Positions 56,237 through 63,906 of a DNA stretch of 64,000 nucleotides are shown piece by piece. The DNA is taken from positions 36,501-100,500 of the forward strand of contig JAEUHI010000018.1 of NCBI GenBank assembly GCA_016795385.1. The letters run 5' to 3'. The DNA comes from Verrucomicrobiales bacterium. GTDB lineage: Bacteria > Verrucomicrobiota > Verrucomicrobiia > Verrucomicrobiales > DEV007. Numbering within the stretch: position 1 is the stretch's first letter; each line of letters starts with the position of its first letter. The notes beneath the pieces are model-generated. The model ran no database searches. It saw nothing but the letters and a program-made list of their open reading frames with translations, and had not been told where the DNA came from. The translations under genes were made by a program, and so were the position numbers.

Positions 56237-58210
56237 TCACCAGAGGTGGTATCGCAGGGCAAGCCAAGCATCGCGGGCGAGATTCCAAAGAAGGGGGCGA
56301 CGCGGCCCCTCGATCTTTGCCTTGCCCTTCAAGCCCGCCCGCAGGTCGCCGTTCGGATTTCCGATCAGCGCTTCACAGAGAAAGACATTCTTGTCCTCGA
56401 GCCACTCCGACTTGGGCGCGACGCGGGCGACCACGCTCGAGACCGTCTTCGTCGCATGCGATTCGAGTTTCAGCGTCACCGTCGCCCCTTCCCGCACCAG
56501 CGGTACATCCTTCGCCGGCACCGCGACCTCGGCCACGAGCCGGTCGAGCGGCCCCACTTCGAAAAGCGGATCACCGACCCGTAGCGGCGCTCCTTCGGAC
56601 CGCTCCAGATCCCCCTGCAAAATCAGACCATCGATGGGCGAGCGCACCTCGAGATGTTGGCGGCGGTATTCGAGCAACTCGATCTCGTGGGTGAGACCCT
56701 CCGCCTCCAGCGCCGCCATGCGCGACTCCGCGACGCGTCCTTCGGCGAGCGCCTGATCGGCTTCCTTCGCGGCGCGCTCGCGGTTCGCGATCGCCTCGGC
56801 CAATTGCGAGCGCAGCTCGCGCCCGTCCATCTCCGCGAGCAAATCCCCTTCCCTCACCACCTCGCCGGCACGCACCGCCGAGCGCAAAAGGATCCCGTCG
56901 AAAGGCGCGGCAATGACGCGGCGCACCACCGGCTGCAGCTCGCAGGTCGCCCGCACCGGATAGGGCAGCGGGATCAGCGCCGCTCCGAGCAGGAGCCCGC
57001 CCGCCACCATCGCGAGACGACGCGAGGTGAGTGATCCCTTTTTCCAAAGCCGCAACACTGTGCCTCGCGCCGCTCCCGGCTTTGCCTGATGCAGCAGCGT
57101 CAGCAGCGGAGCCACCTCCGGAGTCGCCGCCTCGATCAAGGCACGTTTTTCATCGAGATCGGCCGGCTCCGTCCTCCAGAGGAAAAGCCACGCCCCGCGC
57201 TTTTTGCCTTCCCGATCGATCAGCGGCAGGCAGAAAGAGGCGGCCGGATCATACCATTCCCGCAGAGGCACCGCGACCGGCACCGTCGCGGGTCCGGCTT
57301 GGCGATGGTCTTCGCGGTGATAGATCAACGAGCGACCTTGATGGAGCGCCTCGGAGAGGTGGGAAAGGATCGCGCGGCGACCGGGCGAATGGGCTTCGCT
57401 CGGTCCCGTCTCCCCCGAAACCGCGGCGACCCGATGGCCATGCCAGGTCTTCAGGGAAAGAGCGACAAGATCGCTCCCGAAGGTCTCGCGCAGGTAGTTC
57501 GCGAGGAGCCGGGCACACTCGGGAAAATCGATCCCTTGGCTCGAGGCTCCGATCAGCTCAATCAGGGCCGCGACGCGTCCAAATCGGGCCCGGATCCGGT
57601 CCGTCTCCCCGCGCATTTCCGCGAGCAGCCGCAAGAGACCCGCCGCCTGCAGCGCCGCCAGCGAGGCTGCCTCGCCGCGATGTTGCAACTCCTGCGCGCG
57701 ACAAAGCACTCCCGTCACCTGCCCGCCCTGCCGCGCCGGCACCGCCATGACGAGACAGCGACCGCCGGCCAGCATCGCCTCGATGAGGATCGCTTCGCCG
57801 CTTTTCGCCGCCTCGCTCGCGGCCGGTTCACAGGCCTTGCGCAGGATCTCGCCGGCCGCGTGGAGGAATCGTTCGCGGAGAATCGCCCCCGGCACCGAAC
57901 ACTCGGGCAGCACCTCGCAGGGGACGGCCTCGCCTTCCTCCGGCTCGTCTTCCGGAGTCAGGGCCAAACCCCTCTCGACCCGGAACGCGACACAGCCGAG
58001 CCCACCGTGGAGCCGGTTCACGGATTCCAGCGCGGACGGCAGCACCTGATCATCAGGCAGATCCACGAGCTGCCCGACCAGCCCCACCGGATAGGGAGGA
58101 GTCAGCTTCCGAGCCCCTTGCTGGGGTGCCTCCGTCGCCCGCCCGCGACGCAGCGCGCCCCCTGCGGGCGCGACCGGAGGAGTGGGAGGGCGGAGATTCG
58201 ATTCGGACAT
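56237..58210 (-). CDS. GAF-like sensor fused to HlyD-type adaptor
   Basis: 657 residues from ATG 58210. The first 400 residues hold two GAF-like domains (about 60-200 and 205-375; ALLIEAM-type strands, FRETFGSDLVALSLKTWHG, FCLPLIDREGKKRGAWLFLW). One membrane helix (RLAMVAGGLLLGAALIPL, near 420) leads to a periplasmic HlyD segment with lipoyl halves (VIAAPFDGILLRSAVRAGEVV and VRSPIDGLILQGDL), a helical hairpin and a beta barrel (DKNVFLCEALIGNPNGDLRAGL). A cytoplasmic sensor on a secretion adaptor suggests export is gated by a cytoplasmic signal. First gene of the minus-strand locus. Confidence 0.85.
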   Translation of the reverse strand: MSESNLRPPTPPVAPAGGALRRGRATEAPQQGARKLTPPYPVGLVGQLVDLPDDQVLPSALESVNRLHGGLGCVAFRVERGLALTPEDEPEEGEAVPCEVLPECSVPGAILRERFLHAAGEILRKACEPAASEAAKSGEAILIEAMLAGGRCLVMAVPARQGGQVTGVLCRAQELQHRGEAASLAALQAAGLLRLLAEMRGETDRIRARFGRVAALIELIGASSQGIDFPECARLLANYLRETFGSDLVALSLKTWHGHRVAAVSGETGPSEAHSPGRRAILSHLSEALHQGRSLIYHREDHRQAGPATVPVAVPLREWYDPAASFCLPLIDREGKKRGAWLFLWRTEPADLDEKRALIEAATPEVAPLLTLLHQAKPGAARGTVLRLWKKGSLTSRRLAMVAGGLLLGAALIPLPYPVRATCELQPVVRRVIAAPFDGILLRSAVRAGEVVREGDLLAEMDGRELRSQLAEAIANRERAAKEADQALAEGRVAESRMAALEAEGLTHEIELLEYRRQHLEVRSPIDGLILQGDLERSEGAPLRVGDPLFEVGPLDRLVAEVAVPAKDVPLVREGATVTLKLESHATKTVSSVVARVAPKSEWLEDKNVFLCEALIGNPNGDLRAGLKGKAKIEGPRRPLLWNLARDAWLALRYHLW

Positions 58211-58232
58211 GAAAGCGGGCCTTGGCTAAAAT

Positions 58233-58270
58233 TACAATAAATACAATAATTTAGATAAACGTATTGTAAA
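58233..58270 (-). promoter_or_regulatory. Promoter with TACAATA/TATTGTA repeats
   Basis: On the minus strand -35 TTTACA (58270-58265) and -10 TATTGT (58248-58243) are 16 bases apart. TACAATA occurs at 58233-58239 and 58242-58248 on the plus strand, and its reverse complement TATTGTA at 58262-58268, so a repressor-type site overlaps both boxes. The leader to ATG 58210 is short. The rest of the 200-base divergent gap (58271-58410) contains GGGTC...GACCC arms but no gene. Confidence 0.55.
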
Positions 58271-58410
58271 TCCCCTTTTCTCCGAAAAAAACGGACTCAA
58301 CAGGGTCAAGCCCTCCCTTCGACCCTCTTGGGTGCGTGTAATCAGGGCGGCGTGCTTCGGCCACGGGCGCGGGCTTTACGAGCGGGCGATTCTCCTGTCT
58401 ATTTACCGGT

Positions 58411-61131
58411 ATGATGCAACGGCTCGTGGCGCTCCTGATGATCCTCGCGGCAATCTTCGCCGCCGTCCCCTCCCCCCTCCGCGCCCAGGCCGACTACAAA
58501 CGCTACTTCGACGAAGACAACCTGCCGAAGGTCCGCGAGATCTTCAATCAAGGCCGCTACGACATCGTCATCCAGGTCTGCGAATACGCCGACCGCCGCG
58601 GCCAGCCCTCGTGGGAATGGCGCGTCCTCCATTTCGAGGCCCTCGCCGCGATCGGCCAATACGAAGAGGCCTATGACGAGGCGAAAAAAACCGCCGACCG
58701 CTTCCGCGAGGATCTCGGCGCCCTGCTCCGCCTCCACCGCTTTTTCAAAACCCACGGCCACAAGGAGGACGCCGATGCCCGCTTCGCCGACCTCAATGCC
58801 GCGGCGCGAGCCATGCCGAAGAAGGACCGCACCACCCTCGACCTCGTCCATCTCGGAGAGGCCGCCCTCATCCTCGGGGCCGATCCGGCGAAGGTCCTCG
58901 AGCAGTATTTCGGTCCTGCCAAAATGGCCAAACGCAAAGGGAAGGAAGTTCCGCCCGGTCTTCTCGAGGCCCACCTCGCCTCCGCCCGTCTCGCCGAAGC
59001 GAAGGAAGATCTCAAGAAAGCCGGCGAGGAATACGCCGCCGCCCTGCGGCTCGCCCCGAACGACACCGAGGCCCTCTTCGGCATGGCCAAGGTGCTCTTC
59101 CCGAACGATCGCGAGGCCGGCGCGACCTATCTCGAAAAGACCCGGGCCGAGGCTCCCCTGCATTTCGGCGCGCTCCTTCTGCAGACCGAATCGGCGATCA
59201 ATTTCGAACAATACGAGGCCGCGACCGAATTGCTCAACCTCGTCGAGTCGGTCAATCCCCGCCATCCCGAAGCCCACGCCTACCGCGCCATCCTCGCCGA
59301 ACTCGAACGCAACGACCACGCCGCCTTCGAGCAGGCGCGCCAGACCGCCCTCTCTGTCTGGAAGGACAACCCCGAGATCGACTACCTCATCGGTCGCGTC
59401 CTTTCGCGCAAATACCGCTATCAGGAAGGCGCCGAGGCCCAGCAGCGCGCCCTCGCCTTTGATCCCGGTTTTCTCCCGGCGAAACTCCAGCTCGCCCTCG
59501 ATTACCTGCGCCTCGGCCGCGTCGACGAAGCCTGGCCCCTCGCCAAGGAAGTCGCCGCCGCCGATCCCTACAACGTGCTCGCCTTCAATCTCGAGGTCCT
59601 CGAAAAAGAGATCGCCAGCTTTGCCTCGGTGAAGACGCCCGACTTCATCATCCGCCTCCCTCCCGAGGAAGCCGAAATCTACGGCGACCGCGTCGTCGAG
59701 ATCCTGACAGAAGCCAAAAACACCCTCGGCGCGAAATACGGGCTCACCATCGACCATCCCACCCTCGTCGAGTTTTATCCCGATCAGCAGGATTTCGCGA
59801 TCCGCTCCTTCGGCTCGCTCGGCGGCGACGGACTTCTCGGCGTCTGTTTCGGCTCCGTCGTGACGATGAACAGCCCCGGCAGCATCACCGCCGCGAAGAG
59901 CAACTGGGAGGCGACCCTCTGGCACGAGTATTGTCACGTCATCACCCTCACCGCGACGAACAACAAGATGCCGCGGTGGCTCAGCGAAGGCATCTCCGTC
60001 TACGAGGAAAAGCAGCGCCAGGCGAACTGGGGTCAGGAGATGAATCCCGACTACCGGAAGATGATCCTCGAGGACAAGGCCCTCACGCCCGTCAGCGAGA
60101 TGAGCCAGGCCTTCTTCCAGGCGAAGGACTCGATGGCGGTGATGTTCGCCTATTACCAGAGCATGCTCGTCGTCGAGCACCTCGTGAATACCCACGGTCT
60201 TGAGAAACTGCGCGCCATCCTCGCCGACCTCGGCGAAGGCGTCCTCGTGAATGACGCCATCGCCCGTCACACCGTGCCGATGGAGGAATTCGAAAAGGCC
60301 TTCGCCCTCTTCGCCACGAAGCTGGCCGAGTCCTACGGACCCGGTGTCGACTGGACCAAACCCAAGCCCGAGGAGATGAATCCCCGGGTGATCCTTTCGA
60401 TCGCGACCTATCTGAAGGATCACCCGAACAACTTCGAAGCCCGCCGTCTTCTCACCGAACAGCTTCTCCAAGTGAAAAACTGGGATGCCGCGATCGAATC
60501 GGCCGACGCCCTCATCACCCTGCTCCCCGATTACACCGGCCAGGGCAACGGCTACACCCTCAAGGCCCTCGCCCTGCGCGGCAAGGAAGACGCCGCCGGC
60601 GAAGCCGCCGTGCTGGAACTGCTCGCGGCCCGGTCGGCCGAGGCCTTCCAGGCCTATCAGCGGCTCATCGAGGTGAACTTTGAAAAAGGCAACTGGGACG
60701 GCGTCATCGCCAACGCCGCGCGCGGACTCGCGATCAATCCCTTCACCGAGCGCATCCACTATTGCAGCGGCTGCGCCCACGAAGCCAAGGCCCAGCCTGC
60801 CCTCGCGGTGAGATCCTTTGAGAACGCCCTGCGCCTCAATCCCGCCAATCCCTCGGAAGTGCGCTTCCGCCTCGCGCGGAATTTGAAAGGCGACGACCCC
60901 GCCGCCGCAAAACGCCACCTCCTCGACGCCCTCGCCGATTCGCCGCGATATCGTGAGGCGCATGGAATGCTCATCGACATCGTCGATGGGAGGACGACGG
61001 CTCCCGTAGCGGCGCCACCCGCGGCGCCGGCGACTTCACCCGCACCGGCCCCAGTAGCTCCCAAAGACGAACCACCAAAGAGAGTGCCACTCCCCGGAGC
61101 CGCCCCAACGCCCGTCCCCGCCCCGCAATGA
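58411..61131 (+). CDS. Secreted TPR protein with gluzincin-type metalloprotease domain
   Basis: 906 residues. Signal peptide MMQRLVALLMILAAIFAAV ends near RAQA at 27. TPR-like repeats fill about 30-410 (ALRLAPNDTEALFGMAKVLF, ALAFDPGFLPAKLQLALDYL). The central domain (about 415-650) is a peptidase MA/M1-like gluzincin: ATLWHEYCHVITLT with HExxH at 505-509, then MPRWLSEGISVYEE where the downstream Glu is the third zinc ligand. More TPRs (about 665-870) and a Pro/Ala-rich tail follow. Divergent to the secretion locus, it could process or fold secreted proteins, but the link is positional only. Its stop overlaps the next start. Confidence 0.85.
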   Translation: MMQRLVALLMILAAIFAAVPSPLRAQADYKRYFDEDNLPKVREIFNQGRYDIVIQVCEYADRRGQPSWEWRVLHFEALAAIGQYEEAYDEAKKTADRFREDLGALLRLHRFFKTHGHKEDADARFADLNAAARAMPKKDRTTLDLVHLGEAALILGADPAKVLEQYFGPAKMAKRKGKEVPPGLLEAHLASARLAEAKEDLKKAGEEYAAALRLAPNDTEALFGMAKVLFPNDREAGATYLEKTRAEAPLHFGALLLQTESAINFEQYEAATELLNLVESVNPRHPEAHAYRAILAELERNDHAAFEQARQTALSVWKDNPEIDYLIGRVLSRKYRYQEGAEAQQRALAFDPGFLPAKLQLALDYLRLGRVDEAWPLAKEVAAADPYNVLAFNLEVLEKEIASFASVKTPDFIIRLPPEEAEIYGDRVVEILTEAKNTLGAKYGLTIDHPTLVEFYPDQQDFAIRSFGSLGGDGLLGVCFGSVVTMNSPGSITAAKSNWEATLWHEYCHVITLTATNNKMPRWLSEGISVYEEKQRQANWGQEMNPDYRKMILEDKALTPVSEMSQAFFQAKDSMAVMFAYYQSMLVVEHLVNTHGLEKLRAILADLGEGVLVNDAIARHTVPMEEFEKAFALFATKLAESYGPGVDWTKPKPEEMNPRVILSIATYLKDHPNNFEARRLLTEQLLQVKNWDAAIESADALITLLPDYTGQGNGYTLKALALRGKEDAAGEAAVLELLAARSAEAFQAYQRLIEVNFEKGNWDGVIANAARGLAINPFTERIHYCSGCAHEAKAQPALAVRSFENALRLNPANPSEVRFRLARNLKGDDPAAAKRHLLDALADSPRYREAHGMLIDIVDGRTTAPVAAPPAAPATSPAPAPVAPKDEPPKRVPLPGAAPTPVPAPQ

Positions 61132-62096
61132 TGGAGCCGCTCCCTTCCCTCGCCGAGATCGAATCGGCCAAGGCGCTCATCCGCCCACACATCCGCGAGA
61201 CCCCGACCTATCGCTGGCCTCTGTTGGAGAAAGACCTCGGCGTCGAAGTCTGGGTGAAGCACGAGAATCACACGCCCGTCGGCGCTTTCAAAATCCGCGG
61301 CGGCCTTGTCTACCTCGATGAGCTGAAACGGACCGAGCCCGACACCGCCGGTATCATCGCCGCGACCACCGGCAACCACGGCCAGTCCATCGCCTACGCC
61401 GCCCGCGAACAAGGGATGCGTGCCGTCATCGTCGTGCCCCACGGCAACAACCCCGAGAAAAACGCCGCGATGCGTTCGCTCGGAGCCGAACTCGTCGAAC
61501 ACGGCCGCGAGTTCCAGGAGGCCCTCGAATACTCCCGCGAACTCGCCGCCCGCGAGGGACTCCATGCCGTGCCTTCCTTCCATCCCTGGCTCGTCCGCGG
61601 CGTCGCCACCTACGGGCTCGAGCTCTTCCACTCCGTCGCCGATCTCGATGCCGTCTTTGTTCCCATCGGACTCGGCTCGGGCTTTTGCGGGCTCGCCGCG
61701 GCCCGCGCCGCTCTCGGACTGAAAACCGCCCTCATCGGCGTTGTCTCCGAACACGCCCCGGCGTATCAATTGTCGTTTCGTCAGGGTGAATTCATCGAAC
61801 AGCCCAGCCATACCCGCGTCGCCGAAGGCGTCGCCTGCAAGACCCCGAACCGCGACGCCCTCGAACACATCCGGGAGCACGCGCACGACATCGTCACGGT
61901 GAGCGACGACGATGCCATCGACGGCGTCGCCGAGTTGCTCCGCTGCACCCACCAGCTCGCCGAAGGGGCGGGCGCGCTCTCGTGGGCCGCCTTGAAAAAA
62001 CATCGCGAAGCCTGGCAGGGCAAACGCGTCGCGGTGATCCTCTGCGGCGGCAACGCCAGCACCTCCCTGATGCGCGAAGCGGTCGCTCGGTTGTGA
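61128..62096 (+). CDS. Threonine dehydratase-like PLP enzyme
   Basis: 322 residues, ATG 61128 overlapping the previous stop (ATGA). A fold-type II PLP enzyme: Lys55 in VGAFKIRGG forms the Schiff base, TTGNHGQSIAYAA binds the substrate carboxylate, and CGGNAS near the end contacts the PLP ring nitrogen. The usual GGGG phosphate loop reads GLGSGFCGLA, a variant seen in catabolic relatives such as the hydroxyectoine-utilisation threonine dehydratase group. No ACT regulatory domain is present, so it is not the feedback-inhibited biosynthetic IlvA. Substrate may be threonine, serine or a hydroxyaspartate-like compound. Confidence 0.88.
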   Translation: MMEPLPSLAEIESAKALIRPHIRETPTYRWPLLEKDLGVEVWVKHENHTPVGAFKIRGGLVYLDELKRTEPDTAGIIAATTGNHGQSIAYAAREQGMRAVIVVPHGNNPEKNAAMRSLGAELVEHGREFQEALEYSRELAAREGLHAVPSFHPWLVRGVATYGLELFHSVADLDAVFVPIGLGSGFCGLAAARAALGLKTALIGVVSEHAPAYQLSFRQGEFIEQPSHTRVAEGVACKTPNRDALEHIREHAHDIVTVSDDDAIDGVAELLRCTHQLAEGAGALSWAALKKHREAWQGKRVAVILCGGNASTSLMREAVARL

Positions 62097-62099
62097 TTT

Positions 62100-62633
62100 T
62101 TACGAGCCCAGCGCTTCTTTCCAAACATCCACCTCGCCGGACCATCCGAGCCGTCTCAGCGCATCGTCGATCGCATCGAGATCGGGTTCGACGATGCCTT
62201 CCTCGCGGATCTGCTTTTCATCGGCGGGGTCCTCGGGATTCACGGCACGCGCGATCGCCCAGCAGGCCCACGCGCGCCAGGCTCGCACTTCCGGACGGGG
62301 ACCGCTCATGCGCGTCGCAAGATGTTGGAAATGGCGTCGTGGATTCCCAACAAAATCCCCCTCGCGCCGATGCTCCAGGATCCATCGCAGGGCCGCATAG
62401 GGCGGCGGCCAATCGATCAAACACGGCTCGTCGTCCCGCAAGTCGGCGGAGAAAGCGCGATTCAACATGAGGATGGCCTGGGCCGGCAATCCCTTTTGCC
62501 ACAGCGCCTGACCGCAGGCCAGCGCGAGCCGGTAGAAAGCCTCGCCCCGGTCCTCGCCCACCGCCCGGATCGAGACGGCCGAGAGTCCCGGATCGGCGGA
62601 GGGGAGATGAGGGCACGGCGGGAGCAGGTCCAT
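62100..62633 (-). CDS. Uncharacterised helical protein
   Basis: 177 residues. ATG 62633 lies one base after the stop of the upstream CBM9-like gene, indicating coupled translation; the longer frame would overlap that gene. The protein is mostly helical (RGEAFYRLALACGQALWQKG, PAQAILMLNRAFSADL, YAALRWILEHRREGDF, PEVRAWRAWACWAIARAV) and the first half resembles a TPR-like pair. I do not recognise the family. It ends three bases after the convergent dehydratase gene. Confidence 0.6.
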   Translation of the reverse strand: MDLLPPCPHLPSADPGLSAVSIRAVGEDRGEAFYRLALACGQALWQKGLPAQAILMLNRAFSADLRDDEPCLIDWPPPYAALRWILEHRREGDFVGNPRRHFQHLATRMSGPRPEVRAWRAWACWAIARAVNPEDPADEKQIREEGIVEPDLDAIDDALRRLGWSGEVDVWKEALGS

Positions 62634-62634
62634 C

Positions 62635-63237
62635 TCAAGGACGCTCGAAGACAAAGGTGCCGAAGGAACCCGGCACGTGGAAGTCGGGCTTTTCCGTGCC
62701 CGGATGGATCCAACTGATCCAGTCCTGCACCACGCCCCCGGGACCATGGGAAAACTCGGCCCGGTAGACGCCCGCGATCATCTCCTCGCCTGACAAACAC
62801 CCCAACTCCCGCAGCACCGCGATCGGGATGGTCCCCTCCACCTCGTAGCCGCCCTCGACGAATTCCCCCGCGAACTCGAGTCCGGGGAAACGCCACGTCG
62901 GGTCGAACTTCCGGTGATAGATCGCCTCGTAGTCGTAGACGCCGCCCCGCGGGTCCATCTCCGCGCCGTAGTAGGGCGTGCTGAGGTCGCGGGTCGAGGC
63001 GAAAAAGAGCTCGACCCGGTCCGACCCGAGCACGGCCTCGCCGGGATCTTCGTGAGGATCGAGGACGAGATCGTCGTCCTCCACCTCGAAACGGAACTTG
63101 AAGAAGTCCTCGTTCCAGACCGCGCGGAAGATCGTGAGCGGCGCCGGGCGATCGAGCCAGGGGAACTGGAAGTCTTCAAGACGCTCCCCTTCTAACGAAT
63201 CGAGCGAGGCGGAATGGCGGACGCGGTAGGTTTTCAT
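62635..63237 (-). CDS. CBM9-like carbohydrate-binding protein
   Basis: 200 residues from ATG 63237 (MKTYRVRHSASLD). The sequence fits the carbohydrate-binding family 9-like jelly roll: TIFRAVWNEDFFKFRFEVEDDDLVL, DRVELFFAS, YDYEAIYHRKFDPTWRFP, GGYEVEGTIPIAVLRELGC and GVYRAEFSHG. No signal peptide is seen, so it is cytoplasmic or exported differently. Stand-alone CBM9-like proteins are common in Bacteroidetes and verrucomicrobia with unknown role. First gene of a two-gene operon. Confidence 0.78.
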   Translation of the reverse strand: MKTYRVRHSASLDSLEGERLEDFQFPWLDRPAPLTIFRAVWNEDFFKFRFEVEDDDLVLDPHEDPGEAVLGSDRVELFFASTRDLSTPYYGAEMDPRGGVYDYEAIYHRKFDPTWRFPGLEFAGEFVEGGYEVEGTIPIAVLRELGCLSGEEMIAGVYRAEFSHGPGGVVQDWISWIHPGTEKPDFHVPGSFGTFVFERP

Positions 63238-63410
63238 CGGGCGCAGTTTAGGGAAGGCCCGGGGGATGGGCAAGGTCGGGGTTGCGGAGGGGGAAACGTA
63301 AAGCGCAGAGAGGGATGCAAGACCTTCAATGACGCGACTTTTTAGGCGTTGCGGTCGAATGTAGAAATGGCGTCATGTGTAGATAGAGCAGAGTGTGGAA
63401 GCCGTTTAGG

Positions 63411-63635
63411 CTATTCCCTCCGACGAGACTTGGAAGGCGTGAAATAAAGAATGCCGGCTATGAGCTGCAGCGCGACTGAGATCCCCGCATGCCAAAGAAT
63501 GCTCTCGATGTAGGCGTTCTGAATTAATGTCGCGCTTACGGATGGCGCGTAGGTAACAAAACTGTTCAGCACGAGAGAGCCAAGAGTAATGAATGAGGCG
63601 AACAAAAAGGCGGCTGCGATGTATTCTCGTTTCAT
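63411..63635 (-). CDS. Small two-helix membrane protein (cassette ORF)
   Basis: 74 residues from ATG 63635 with two predicted helices (IAAAFLFASFITLGSLVLNS and a second near 50-66) and a basic C-terminal SKSRRRE. Base composition is clearly less GC-rich than the chromosome. Its start lies 18 bases past an attC-like site on the same strand, and its stop runs into GCCTAAAC, a possible second attC half, as expected for an integron gene cassette. Function unknown. Confidence 0.6.
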   Translation of the reverse strand: MKREYIAAAFLFASFITLGSLVLNSFVTYAPSVSATLIQNAYIESILWHAGISVALQLIAGILYFTPSKSRRRE

Positions 63636-63652
63636 GATGTGCTCGCATCAAG

Positions 63653-63711
63653 GCATAACGTTTGAAGTGAGCTCAGGGCTGAAAGCCCTTGAGCTCCACG
63701 CCTGGTTAGGC
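63653..63711 (-). repeat. Integron attC-like recombination site
   Basis: Read on the minus strand, the 59-base site begins with R'' GCCTAAC (63711-63705) and ends with R' GTTATGC (63659-63653). Between lies an imperfect palindrome GAGCTCAAGGGCT / AGCCCTGAGCTC with single unpaired bases, as attC sites have for strand choice. Length, boxes and fold all fit the attC class. Confidence 0.75.
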
Positions 63712-63855
63712 ATCTTCGTTTAAACGGGGATCGTCGCTCCACAATACCTCACAGCCGAGATAATCTGCGATAATCATCCTGATGACAATCCCTCCGATGT
63801 CATCAATAGCAAGATAGCGGTAGTATCCTTCCTGCACCTCTACCCAATCGTTCAT
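63706..63855 (-). CDS. Small cassette ORF ending inside attC
   Basis: A 49-residue ORF I read by eye from ATG 63855 (MNDWVEVQEGYYRYLAIDDI and ending SDDPRLNEDA). Its TAA stop is the TAA of the attC R'' box GCCTAAC, the classic cassette layout. The protein is acidic with a short hydrophobic core (GGIVIRMIIADYLG); function is unknown. Low GC supports foreign origin. Confidence 0.55.
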   Translation of the reverse strand: MNDWVEVQEGYYRYLAIDDIGGIVIRMIIADYLGCEVLWSDDPRLNEDA

Positions 63856-63906
63856 GAGGAATGAGGTGCGCTAGCTTTTTGGACCATCAGAGACCAAAAT
63901 CAGATC

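Noticed and set aside
58399..60963. An 854-residue minus-strand frame over the TPR-metalloprotease
   Set aside because: Antisense shadow; the plus strand has a signal peptide and HEYCH zinc motif.
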